Shown here one piece after another: positions 9,681 to 22,303 of a DNA stretch of 64,000 nucleotides. The DNA comes from Crotophaga sulcirostris. Taxonomy: Eukaryota; Chordata; Aves; Cuculiformes; Crotophagidae. The stretch is taken from assembly GCA_013397455.1 (NCBI GenBank), contig VYZB01000520.1, forward strand, positions 280,954 to 344,953, read 5' to 3'. The notes beneath the pieces were generated by a model. The model saw nothing but the letters and a program-made list of their open reading frames with translations, did not search any database and was not told where the DNA came from. The position numbers and the translations under genes were made by a program. Positions within the stretch are counted from its first letter, which is position 1; every line of letters starts with the position of its first letter.

Positions 9681-12600
9681 CAGAATGGATGGGTATTAGC
9701 AGTGTATGCTACTTTAGTGTATTATTCATATATATCAATGGTCTGAAACAATTTTCATTAGACCAATTATTTTGGCAATCTTGTTTGCTGCTTATGGTCA
9801 GAAGTCTTTATCGATCATTAATTAAATGTATTTATCCTTTTCTTTATTTTTTTCCTCCCTTAAAGATATACACTATGTAGTGATTTTCACTTTTCCTTGG
9901 GCTAGTTGGTATTTCTATTGCATACATGTAATTTTAGAGAAAATTCTATATATTTCAATAATATTTTTGTTAGGTTTTTTTTCTATTATTTCGAAGCATG
10001 CAAGATGAGAGTTATCAATAAACTGCTAAATGTTTGCTTGTTTATTTAATGCATCTTTTTTTAACTTCTCAGAATCCCAGCCAAATGAAAAGCCCTGACT
10101 ATAAGAGGTAGGATAAGCATGAAACCAAACAAAAAATCAGGTAATTAAGCACACCATTATTTTCTATACAACCAGTAAGAGCCTACTAGAAGTGTGAATC
10201 TAAATCCTGTTCAGTGAAAGCAAGTCCTTACGCTGACTTTAGTAGACACATGTCATATCCTGGTGCAGCAAAGCCTAAACAAATAGAGAAAAGACTGTGG
10301 GCAAAGAGATTTTTTAGCTGACAGGGTCCAATTAATCCTTAAATGAGAACTAAAAGTTACCTGGTTTGCAGCCTCTTCAATCTGATTTTTTTATTAGATA
10401 TAAATAATCTTAATTTTTTCCTCTGAACCAGCTTTTCAAGGGCTCTTCTTGTAGTTGTCACGCAGTTTTAATACACAATGAACATTCATTACAGCAACAT
10501 TAATCTGGCAGACATTACACTTCAAATAATTGCTGCCTGCCTTAATTCCTGGTTTGTCCTTTTGTAAGCATTAATTACATATGTCAACAACAATCAGTTT
10601 AAAGTAAGATAATTGCAGGTATGGAAAAAGGTTAGTTTTAGCAAATATGTACTTGAAAGATAATATCTTTACAGTATTAGGATTTTATTTCCTTCAAGAT
10701 TTAATGAATTTACTGGGGGCCCTTTAGCTTAGCTATATAAACAAAATGGACAGTCTACTGTAATTTTTTTCATGTATGTGTTTATCGCACTATTTAATAG
10801 ATTTAGATTTTTTTTTTCTTATCAAACAACACATGCAAGAGATTGTTGGTGATTTGGAGCAAAGTTATAAATGTTTATTTCATTCCAATACGTTAAAAGA
10901 ACTATTCAATTATATGTCTCTTTTGAACATACCAAACACTTTTTTCCAGATTGCCTCAACTGCAATAATTTTGATAAAACTTTTCAGTGCCAATGCCATT
11001 ACTCATGTTTTTCATCATATAGATGCTTAGCATTCTGTAAGCGTGGATCCTCTGTATTTTTCAAGGTCTACAAACATAGCCTGCATCACAAATTTGGCAT
11101 GACTTAGTTTTTCAGATCCTTCTTGTTTTCTTTTGCTTTACTTACAAAGTCAAATCAAGTGTGACTTCATCATCCATGACAGATTTATATAAATATTGTT
11201 AAAAACATGAAGTGAAAGCAAACCAAAAACCTTTCCAGTTCTTTCATTATTTTTAGCATTTCATTATTTTTACAAGCAGAAAACCTCTCCTTATATCTAA
11301 AACCTTTGAAATCTACAAATCTTCTTGCATTCTTCCTAGTGGGCATAGAGGAGAACTGAAATGATGTAATAATAATCTTTTACGTGCTGACAGACTGCTC
11401 ATGTCACCACTTCATCTCCTTCACAGTAGACAGTTCTAATTTCTTCAGATTTTCTTCACTGATTATGTTTCATAAACTTATGGTAATTTCACATACCTGA
11501 GGTTAGTTTTAACTCCCCAGATCCCTCCAGTTTGTCTTTGGGCATACTGGGACCCATGTCCCGGCTGAAACTTTAGCAACATTTAGCAGAATGATGTTGC
11601 ACCTCTGTGTTCCTCATAAAACATTTATTGTAAAATCTGTCAGAGTGACGTTGATTTCACTTGAAACAATAGTACCTTGCTATTGTTTTACCAATATGAA
11701 GTTTTGCAGCCCAGTATATCTTCTAGGTCATTTTATGCTGCCTTGCTTTATACCTACTTTTCTCCAAATATTTCATCATTTACTCCAGCTCCCTATAGCT
11801 GATCTTTTGTTCTTGTTCATCTCAGCCACCTGCACCACATAGCAGGTCTCTGGAAGTCAGAGCATCAGTAGTTACAGGTCTAGCATACTGTCCCTGAAGT
11901 AGGGGAAAACAGGTAACTGTAACCTGTCAATTAAAAAAAATAATAATTTACAAGACAAACTTTGCTTTAGACTACTAGAACTGTCTGAAACTGTAGTTAT
12001 AACCTTCTAACAAAATAATGACTTTTAAAAATGTATGTGATAATGCTTACGAGAATATTTTTTTTTCATATACTGAATTAAGGCTAAAACTCCAGAAATG
12101 ACCATAAGGAAAATCTGCTTTTTAACCACAGCATATTCAAAGTCACAAATAGTGACGTTATGAGATACCTCTTTCAACAGCTAGGTGAATACATTATATA
12201 TCACTGATTCAAGTTTTATTTTTTATTATCTAGGGTTTCCAGAGATTTTTTTTCCTAGACTGTGTTAGTTAAATATTAATTACATAGAGAGGAACATGAA
12301 TTACTTGTCTGTGTCTGTCCTCATCCTATCAGTGGTGTATTTGGGGCAGCTGGAAAAGGCTACTTTAACAATTTCTCATATGATAACTTATATTGAAATG
12401 TTTCAAGCTGACAAAGAAGTGAAGAACAGAATATTGATTAAACAGAAGTGGATAGAAACCTTCTAGTATAAGTGGCTTAAAGCATGTAAATTTATAGAAA
12501 TTCATTATTAAGATCTTATCAGATTTAAAGTTATGAAGAGATTTTTTAAAAAGAGAATTATTTTTATCTACTCATGTAATCTACCGATGCAGTGCATTAA

Positions 12601-14590
12601 TAAAACATCTAGCACTTTCAGAAAAGGCTGATAATTAGTTGTCAGCACTTAACTTCTAATGACAGCAGTAGAGGGTATACTCTTAACTTATATTTTATTC
12701 AGGTAATAATGGTTAAAGTTAGAAGCATAATTAGCATACCAGGACACAATGATTCATGCTGTTATTGATTTTGTTGCAGCCAACTTTATGCTTCCATGCC
12801 AAAATTGTCATACTGATTATTTGTGGCTACTGGTATGCAACCCTTACATCAGATTTCTGTCTAGACAGTAACAACTTTTATGAAATATTTAGTAAGAGTC
12901 TCCATGACCCAGGAATTTTCTTGAAGCTTAGTTTTACTTTCTTGGTTTCATTTTAAAGACTGTCAGCAACTGAAAATGCAGTGTGATTTTCTGATTTGGA
13001 GACCCAAAATAATCTTATTTTGGAGGCTATATTTTTCCAAATACTATTTTAAATATGCAGAGTATATTATGGAACCGAAGAATTGTAGTATATTGTGTTT
13101 ATTAATAATAAAGAGGATGCAGGATACTAGGGGCTGTTAAATACATTTCACAACAGCAGAAATTTGGCTGGAATGAAAATATTTAAGCGAGATATCTTGA
13201 ATATAAAGAATATTTTTTTTTCTAATATAGTTTATTTAACCCATCAGTTAGCTCTGAGGAACTAAGAGCTAGATGATCTTTCATGTGGGAAATACTTATG
13301 CAGAGGATGCCAAAACCTATCATATTCTAAACAGATTTTGCATTCAGAAAAAAATTGTTTACCTATGCAGTTGAATATAGTTAAGATCTGCCACAACCAT
13401 CTTTACAGAAATGGGAGCTCAGGAGAGTAGACACACACCTCCTTCCAGACTTCTGGGACCACCCAATTTGAGTATGATGCAGAGAAGCTCAAGCTAGAAA
13501 CATATGGAAAAAAAGAGAAAGGGAAAAAAGTACGTCTGAGAGAGCTGAGCTGGCATCAGAAATAGGGGAATGTCAAGATCATGGACATTTTTTTCCACGA
13601 ATCTTCATTCTTTGATGCCATAGCTACTTCTGTCTGTGTGCTGATATTTGGAATTGTTGCAATACAAAAAGATTATTATGTGGGGTCTACTTTGCTCAGG
13701 CTGTTGGTCATATTTGTTCATATCCTGGAATTTCAGTGGAAGAAAACCCAGATACAATGCAGGAAATGAAACCCAAGATGCTAAAAGGAGCATACAGTAT
13801 GCTCACATCCTACCCAGAGAAAACAAGGGATCAGGACTTAATGTGGCTTATGGACCCCATCTACCCTACTGTTAGACATAGATGTTGGTCAAAGAACCAG
13901 TAAATGGAGCAAGCAATGGACTACGGAGGTTTTCTTCAATTACTTCAATTAAAAAAAATACAAGAAGGGCCATTATCAGGAGTAGAGAAATGAGTGTTTA
14001 GGGGTTTCTTTATTCATTTAAAGTGAACTGTGTCCGTCTTAGACTTGTTACAAGAATGAAAGTGGTAGTAAGGTAATGCTACATGTAGATTTAAAGTAAA
14101 GCAAAAATTACTTTCTATCTGATATCATTTAGGTATATATGAGATATTGCTAACACAGTGTTTGTAAGCATTTGTTACAACACAAAACATCAGATTAATC
14201 AATACCTTCCTGTGTGCTCAGCATTTATGAGCATCCATGTGAATGTGACTTGCCTTGCATGTGATTTTTCAGAAGGTCTGAATAAATTAGTAACCTTATG
14301 TGCACACAAACACATTTGTTAGAGGGAACATGCATAATTGCCATCCATTGTTTGTCACTTGTCATTCCCATTTTAAAATGTTTGAATCATCCAATGGAGG
14401 CACAGACAGTGCTATGTCCCTAAGGAGACCGATCAGAGAATTTAAGGTCCAATAGAAAGCTGAACTCAATGACATTCAAAGACCTCATAGATTGAAATAT
14501 TTTCCATTATTTACTGGATAATTGTTATGACCACATAACATGTACAGTAACTGGGCCATATTTGTACTGTTTTATTGACAAAAAGAAAGG
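9681..14590. other. AT-rich non-coding block
   Basis: No gene or transposon recognised. Positions about 10,490-10,620 and 12,590-12,670 read like conserved non-coding elements, with ATTA cores and little simple repeat, but this cannot be tested from one sequence. The remaining open frames are short and T-rich. Confidence 0.55.
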
Positions 14591-14607
14591 GTAGCATTTT
14601 CATTTTG

Positions 14608-14680
14608 GGGAACTGGGGTTTTTTGGTGGATTTTTGTTTCGAATTTTTGGGTTGGATTTTTGTGGATTTTTTTTTTGTGA
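14608..14680. repeat. GGATTTTTG-type imperfect minisatellite
   Basis: T/G-rich tract with four irregular copies of a ggatttttgt-like unit: ggtggatttttgtttc, then gaatttttgggt, tggatttttgt and ggattttttttttg. Spacing is variable, so the units probably arose by slippage in a T-rich stretch. Confidence 0.6.
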
Positions 14681-14690
14681 GTAATGAAAT

Positions 14691-15744
14691 CAGCTTCACA
14701 ATTTTAAATCCACTCTTTCTAGGTTGAGAAGTTTCCCTCACATTGCAAATGTAGCCACGATTAATACTAAATAAATAATAATGGTAATCAGAGTAAGAAG
14801 AGGGACAAAGTCAACTGCAAAGATGCCGAGAAACATATTTTTACAAGATTGTCTCTAACACAGAAATATTAGTCCTCATGGTAAAACATAAGTGCTGAAC
14901 CACAGGAGAGAGTTGATATTTGGTTTCTGAGCAAAGGACTGAACCTCCTGATCTCACCACCACGAGTTTAAAAATAACATGACGGTGGGGAGTCACCATT
15001 TATGTATGTTTTGTTTTATGAAAACAAAATAAACTATAACCTTTCTGCTAGGAGTCAGTAACAAAACAGACCTATGCTGAGAATAACTGGAGGATTCCCT
15101 ATAAATTTAATCAATAAATGTGCTTTAACCTTCACTCGGAAACCTGGAAAAACTAAATATTTCTACTGGGCACTTATGAAAGCTAACAGTTTCTCCTCTT
15201 GTGAGCTTTCAGACTGGAACAAAAACCTTATTGATAGAAAAAAGAAAATGGATTTGGGAAACAATAACTAAGGATACTGAAAAACAGAGGAGATTTATAA
15301 AGAGCATTGTAGTTTCTTGGGCAGTAGATTTTTCCTTACTATTCCCAACTGTCAGACAGGGCAAAATAAAAGACTTTTATAGAACTGGCTGAAACAATGA
15401 TGTTTTGGTTTAGGGTTTTTTAATTCAGTCTCAGTTCAAATGAAACTGAATCCTCTTTCTGATCTTTCTTAAATTTGTGTTAAATTTTAATTACTAATGC
15501 AGGTTACTTAAAGATGTTGAAGTCTAAATTTCCAAAATCAGATAAGTTTACTTCATAAACCCATGATGACTGGCTGAGGGATATGGATTTTTCAGCCTGA
15601 GGAGGTGTCTGTAATCTTGTGGCTGTGGAGCAGTCCATGTAACCCTGTCTGTCAAGGGTCCTCAGATCCACTGCAGCTATGCATCTAAACTCATATACCC
15701 CAGAGTGGTGTAGCTGAGAAGTTACTGCATTCCTAGAGGATAAA
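14691..15744. other. Non-coding, nothing identified
   Basis: AT-rich sequence up to the CR1 reverse-transcriptase fragment. Short open frames only (65 codons or fewer), none recognised. Confidence 0.55.
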
Positions 15745-16118
15745 GGCAGGTACTGCTTGACTAATTTTATCTTCTATGACATGGTAACCTGCTTAGTTGA
15801 TGTGGGAAAGGCTATGGTTGTAGTTTACCTGGACTTTAGTAAAGTCTTTGACAGCATTTCTCACAGCATTCTCCTGGGATAAACTGGCTGCATGAGCCTT
15901 GGATGGACATACTCTTCACTGGATGAAAAACTGGGTTGTTAGCATTGCCCAAAGAGTTGCAGTGAATGGAGTTAAATCCAGTTGTTGATCAGTCGCAAGT
16001 AGCATTGCCCAGGGCTCAATTTTGGGGCCAGTTCTGTTTAGTATCTTTATCAGTGTTCTGGACAAGGATATTGAATGATCTTTCTGTAAGTTTGCAGACA
16101 ACACAGAGCTGGGTGGGA
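15745..16118 (+). mobile_element. CR1 LINE, reverse-transcriptase (ORF2) fragment
   Basis: An internal CR1 fragment from the reverse-transcriptase domain, in plus orientation. In frame it reads VVYLDFSKVFDSISHSILLG and then a stop. It continues after frame changes as AQGSILGPVLFSIFIS and then KFADNTELGG. These correspond to the conserved CR1 YLDFSKAFD, PQGSVLGPVLF and FADDT motifs. The second catalytic aspartate of FADD is replaced by asparagine, and in-frame stops and frameshifts are present, so it is dead. Both ends are truncated: the fragment starts within the block before domain A and ends just after the FADD box. Confidence 0.92.
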
Positions 16119-16170
16119 TGGTACCGTCCTTGTATCTCTCCGCTGGGCTTGTTGCAGTTTCATTAATCCA

Positions 16171-16260
16171 GTTTGTACTGGAGAATCCCAAACTGGACAC
16201 AGTACTCCAGAAGCAGCTTCACAAGCACATAATAAAGGATATGAAATAATCACCTCCTTT
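16171..16260 (-). mobile_element. CR1 LINE fragment, opposite orientation
   Basis: Contains gtactggagaatcccaaac and tggacacagtactccag, then an aataatcacctcc block. This is the complement of the CR1 ORF2 region lying just before the C-terminal part, and the same region occurs in the CR1 copy near 58,340-58,430. It is diverged, with an altered central segment. It lies about 50 bases from the plus-strand CR1 fragment, so the two are either independent insertions or one inserted with an inversion. Confidence 0.75.
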
Positions 16261-19200
16261 TACCTCCCCCAGGTATCAGCATAAAGCAGGCCCTTATCTG
16301 AGCTGGTACAACTGTTGCTGCCTTCTGGCAACTTGGCCTCTGGTGTCCAATTTAAGCTATTCCCAGACTCCTAGAGGTCTTCAAAATGCAGCGAAAGCAC
16401 TCCTCATCCACGTATTGTAGGGTTTTTTTTACAAAAAATCTGCTAGTTTTTGCTTTCAAAATGCTTCAGGCTCTCTCTTCCTCTGTGATCTCTTCAAGAC
16501 TAAGAAGCCAACTTCTTTCCTCAGTATCACTGAACATCTAAATAAGCACCCCCCATGCTGCCCTACATACTCAAAAAAGGGTGTGCTTTATGTCATCTGT
16601 TTACAAGAAAAGTGACTTGTTGATTTTTTTTTTCCTGGAAAGCTAACAAAAATCATATACTGAGATACTATTAATTCTTTATTTATTTTGCCAATGGTAG
16701 CAGTATCAAACCTAACAACTTTGACCCTCCTTCCAGAAAAGACAAACTCTTAAAGATAAAATAGTTGATGTAGCTTTTAAAGGGAAGACTTTTTTCTGAA
16801 GACTGTCCCTCTCTGTATCTATTATACCTGGATGCATAGCATGCATGTTGTTCTTTCTGCCTGTACAATACCTGTCTAGTGTGAGAGTGAAGTATTTTTG
16901 ATAATTTTTCAATACATTGGATGAAAAAGAAGTATGACAACAGAAAACATCTGATAAATAAAATTTGACATGTTTTTTATCTATATAAAATAGATGCTGA
17001 ACAGCTGGTAATTGAGAATATTTTAGCAGTCATTTTTGATGTGGAATACTGCTTCTGTGCTCTACATTAATGAGATGTGAATTGTACTTCATCAAACTGA
17101 CAGTTCTCACGTTTTTTTTGATGAACATGTAACACACTTCTCAGAACATTGGATAATGGATACATTCACCTGTGAAGAGAAGAAAAAATTCTTACTTTCA
17201 CACTTGTGACCTACTTTGGCCATACATCATGAAGCTGTGCCAACAAATATGTGGGTACATATAAACAGAATATATATACGGAATAGATACAAAAAGTATG
17301 TGAAAAAATAAATAAAAAACCCCATTCAAAATCATACAAACATGAGCACTTTCTCTAAAGAAACAGGAAATGAAATATGAATCTTAAAAAGAATGATTAC
17401 ACCTAGAAACTATTAAAAAAATAACCTTTACCGAATAAATAGGATTTCCTCTTCTGTAAAACTTCCTGCTGCCGTATTTATTTTATTGTGTCTGTACTGT
17501 TATTATTAAAAAAAACAAGCTGTTGATACATGAAAATAACTGCTGGCTCATTAGAAGTTTCAGGAAAAGCTAGAGGGATTATTCAAATATTTAGTGTTAT
17601 TCACCCACATAAGCAGGATTAGTGCCTTTCATCGCACTGTGAAAGGAATATAAAGAAACTACGACTGTTCATACTCATGTCTAGGGAGACGATTATAAAG
17701 CCATACATAGTTGCCTCAGTCAGGCGCATATATGATTTTGACTAGATCTGCATAAGGTCAGTGAGTGAGCAGTTGTGTTTCAGCATCACAGTTCTTGAGA
17801 TTTTTTAATGTTTTTTTTAATAGTGAGTCTTGGTTCTATGCACACACACTGGCATGCAAAATTAATCTGGCCATGCTTACCTGTAGCAGGGGCCTCAGAC
17901 TTTGAATTTCTGTTTCTGGCAGTAAGCCTGCAGAACAGTCTAGAAAATCCAAATAGAACCAATGTTTTGATTGGTCCATTGAAGTGAGTTTGTAACATGT
18001 ATTTTGCTTACAGCTAAGGCACAAACTGTGATCATAAACTTCAGACAAATAAGCTTTTCAAACTGAAAACAAATATTCCAGTAATTTGTAGTGCAGGTTT
18101 TAACAAAAATGTCAGATATTGTATGATGCATCATAAAGTTAAGTCATAAGTCAGTGTTGCGCTGTTTGAGAACATTTTCACTATAGAAGACTGGTAGACT
18201 CCAAATGAGGAACAGTTTGTGGCACATATTTGGCTTCACAATACCTTTGGAATTGTGCTGTTGAAAAACACTTTGGCTTTGTGAAAGCAACTAAATAACT
18301 AATGATTTCATCACTACTTGCATTTAGTGTTTCATGAAGCAAAAAATGGAAAATGGAAATATTTTCGAAGAGTACATTGTAATTGTAATGATGAGAATAA
18401 TAACTAGACTATTGATTAAAAGTGAACAAGAGGTCTCTTTTAAGACTTTTAACATCTTTATGAGATCAAAATAAACTTAAACAATTTTTACCTGTATAGA
18501 AATTTTGGTTGCTTACACTCAAAACTATACATAATTAATTATTTAATGTTTCTTTCAGTCCATGTATTTTTATTTCAGGACTTTTCACTTTTTAAAGATA
18601 ATTTCATTAGGAAGATAGAAAGTAGTCTTATTTTCAAATAATGAGATTTGCAACTGTATTCAGTACAATTTCTTAGTCCAAGTCACAAAATCCATGCTAT
18701 TTAAAATCCATTCTATGCTGGATATATCTTAAAAATCTTAAACATTTAGCTGAAAAATGTTGCACACTCTTCAGAATGACTGTGTGATCTCAATCCTACA
18801 TTTTGCTGTGCTCCTCATATTTTGGCTGAAGTTAGTAAGAACGATAATACTCAATATTTTACCGTATATGAAAATGATATAGTTAACATATATATTACAT
18901 AATGTCACACAGAAATATGGTAAACAATCACTGTATCCTCTCTCTAGCTATATTTCTTATGTTTTTTAAGAGAAGTGTGTCAAGAATTACATCAATGCAC
19001 AGAGAGAAGAAATGTCTCTGTCCCACAACCGGCAATTTTGTGAATCTTGTTAGGAAGGCACATATACAGTATCAAATTTTGTAAGAGTAGAAATGAAAAA
19101 TGTTTTCCAGAATTTTAAAAAATATTTTGATATACTTACATTGAACACCCACTAATGTTTTCTTCTGGATACATTAGTCAGTGAAAGTGATGATGTCATT

Positions 19201-22200
19201 CTACATAACACGAAAGCTTAGTAAATCAGCTCTTAGCTAGTCAGTAATTATGTATGACTAAACAGATGATAAAACATATATACATAGATTCTGAATACAT
19301 TAGAACTCATCTTTCAGTAGGATGATATTTAGAATCAATCTGGTGTTTGGGTTACTTATTGTCAAATTGTCATTTCACTGATCTCTTAAAATGCTATGGC
19401 AATAGTTCTCTTTGTATTCTGATTTATTTTTATGCTGAAATAAGTGCCCTCAAATAAAATTTAATCCAATAGTTTGTATTTTCCTCTGTGTGCTCTACTT
19501 TCCACATCTTTATGCCATAGCCAATTATTTAAAAATGAAAGTTCACTATGTCATGTTGCCCAAGTCTATTAACTTGACTGCCATCCTGCCTGTTTTATCT
19601 GCAAAAACATAGATCTTCCTCAGGGTTTCTGACCAGATGGAATACTGCTAGTGTGCTGAACTGCCAGCCAAGAGAGTTGATTTCTGACAGGCATAAATAG
19701 GGGTTAGAAAATGATTCTTCAGACACAGAAACTAAATAAAGTCTAATAAACAGTGCTGCTTTCCCCCCCTTAAAAACTACAAGCCTGTTTTTTATTTTGT
19801 TCGATAGATTCATAAATTGAATACTATAAGAATGAGCATTATTTTTAAGTAGTTTGTTTATAATGTAGGTGTTTCTCTGACTGCATCCAAACTCTTTTTT
19901 CTAATAAAATATGAAAAATTTGAAATATTATTTTCTATGCTATTGCAGTATAACCCTGCCAACTGCATCTGAATCATGTTCTGTTCATCACTATCTTTTA
20001 TACCTCCTTGTTACTCATCTGTGGGGCTATAGCTGGCCTGATTATGACTGTGAAATTAATTTTTTTGTTCTAGAATGATCAACTTCGGGTTTTTTTAAAC
20101 TTCCTTTGAAAATAAATATTAGGAAGTGTTTCAGACAAAATTTTCTTTTATGACAAATAAGTCTTCACTTTGACTTTCAGGGGATGGAAAGTGCATCTTT
20201 ACTGCTTTTAGAATTTTGCCTTTCAGATGAAAAAAACCAATGCTAATGCAGGGCAGCATCGATACTTTTTTTTTCTGTAGTAAAAGTTTAAGAAGGCATC
20301 ATCCTATTCTTAAACAACTTAAATGATGGAAGTCAAATTATAGAGGATACATATAGAAGAGTTAACTTTTTTTCTTAGCACATAACATTATCTTTCCTCT
20401 TTTGAACACAATCACAGCAGAATAAACATATTTCAAAGCTTAGTAGTTTGACACTCAAATCAACAATATTGCTGTTTCTGTAAGAACCCCATTCTTTTTG
20501 TGTCTAGGCAGCTGAACAAAGACAGAAATCAATATCTAGATGGGGCATATGATAGCACATTCTCTTCAAGGCATGGTCTCAGCAGTAAAATATGCTTGCT
20601 GATATACTGTTATTGGTTAGCCATATGTTCTCATTCTGTTTATGTAGAAATAAACATCCTGGATGTGCATTGACATTTGGAAATTGTGTTTCCACTTACA
20701 TGTAGCATATGCACTTCAGTCAAGGTATATATTCAGAGTATTTAGATTATTCTCATTCTGAAGCTGTAAAAAGAACATCCAAACTCTAATTTGGATCCTG
20801 ACATTGTTTTTGCCTACTTCTCATGTATAATTATTTTATACGGATGAGAAAGACTGCTGATGTTGAATCCAAAAATAATGAGAGTCAATGTAAAATTACT
20901 ATCAGATTTGATATGCTTTACATTAAGTTGCAAAAGACCAACTGTAGTGGATTATGTGCATGGAGTCATTGTTATTGTCAGACTTTTGTAAGACAACTGT
21001 AGATGGTGCCTACAAATTCTTTGTGTCTACTATTCCACTCACAGAGTTTGTAAAACTCTAGGAAAAGAGGTAGAGAATATAAGCAAGCAAGGGATGACGG
21101 ATACTTTAGAAGAACCTATACTTCTTTTTCTTGGCTAAGGAGAAAAGGGATGTGTTATAACTGAGCTGAAGCAGGAATATATGTAAGAAAGTTAGATCCT
21201 GAGGAGATCTGTGGATAGGTGAGCTAGGAGGCGAAAACAAATGAGCTGAAGAAGATGCTGACCGTAGGAAGAGACTAAGCACACAGAAGGTGCATAGATC
21301 AAAGTTAAATAAGTCAATAACGAAATTACCATTGACAAGAACAGAAGATCTGGGATGTTTACATTAAGGCTGTCAGAAAACTAGTTCTTTTTTGGCACTG
21401 TTTTAATTTTTGTATATGTGCTTTTCCATATTAAGTAGTAAATATTTAAGTGAAAAAATGATTGCAGCTCATGCAGATCTAAAATGCAAAAATAATTTGA
21501 TTGACAGAGGCAGATGAAGTCAAAATTAAAAAATGGGAAACTTTACCGATACAAATAGTAGAAAAAAGTCCAAACAAAACGGAAAAAAAAATAATTAAAT
21601 CACAACTGTAGAACTTATCTACAATAGGTTAAAAAGCAGTGAGGAAAATACATCAGAGTACTGCCAAAACTCTTGTGGATGTTTCATTTTCAGGTGTCCA
21701 AGTGGATGCACATTAACAACCTCTTAATACTAGTAAGCACTGTGTATATCTCAGATCCTTTTAACACCTTTCTAGATAGTTATTTGAAATGGGAGTCGTA
21801 TTTCCAAATACATTCTGACAGTCTTAACTTGTATGCCTTAGCAAGCAAATTACCACTGGAATTCAAGGAAATGAGATAGTTGGATAAAATTTTGCTATCT
21901 GAACATTTATTCAGACAGTTTAAGGCAAGGGGAAAATTTTCAACCTAAAAGATTAAAAGACTGATAATTATCTGCTATGAGGAAATAGAGGGAGAAACCT
22001 TACAAAACCACTTCTTAATCCTACATTGCTTTTCCTGGTAATACATATTTCAGATGATATATTTTGACTATTTAACTGGTGTGATCATTTCAGAATAAAA
22101 CTTCTCTGGTTACAGATCAGTCAAGAAAGATGTTTTTCCTTACTTCACAAAGCTACTGAAGAGAGCTTCAACTATATCAGCTCCTGAAGCAATACGCTTC

Positions 22201-22237
22201 TTCCATTCTCTTGTTGTTGGCAATAATGGAAGCAAAA
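16261..22237. other. AT-rich non-coding block
   Basis: No gene, RNA or transposon recognised across about 6 kb. Open frames are at most 85 codons and unrecognised. Positions 17,520-17,640 are less repetitive and could be conserved non-coding sequence. There are scattered poly-T and poly-A runs. Confidence 0.55.
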
Positions 22238-22303
22238 TCAGAACATAAGAATGACCAGAAAGGTCACTGCTATGTCTGGCTTAGAGTGTCAGTTCTGCAC
22301 AGG
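22238..22303 (-). mobile_element. Possible ancient CR1 relic
   Basis: The segment begins agaacataagaatgacca, which matches all but one base of the agaacataagaatggcca start of the antisense 3' region of older amniote (turtle and crocodile type) CR1 elements. The following aaggtca and tctggctta are weak continuations. If real, it is a very old, heavily diverged minus-strand copy. I am recalling the family wording from memory. Confidence 0.35.
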
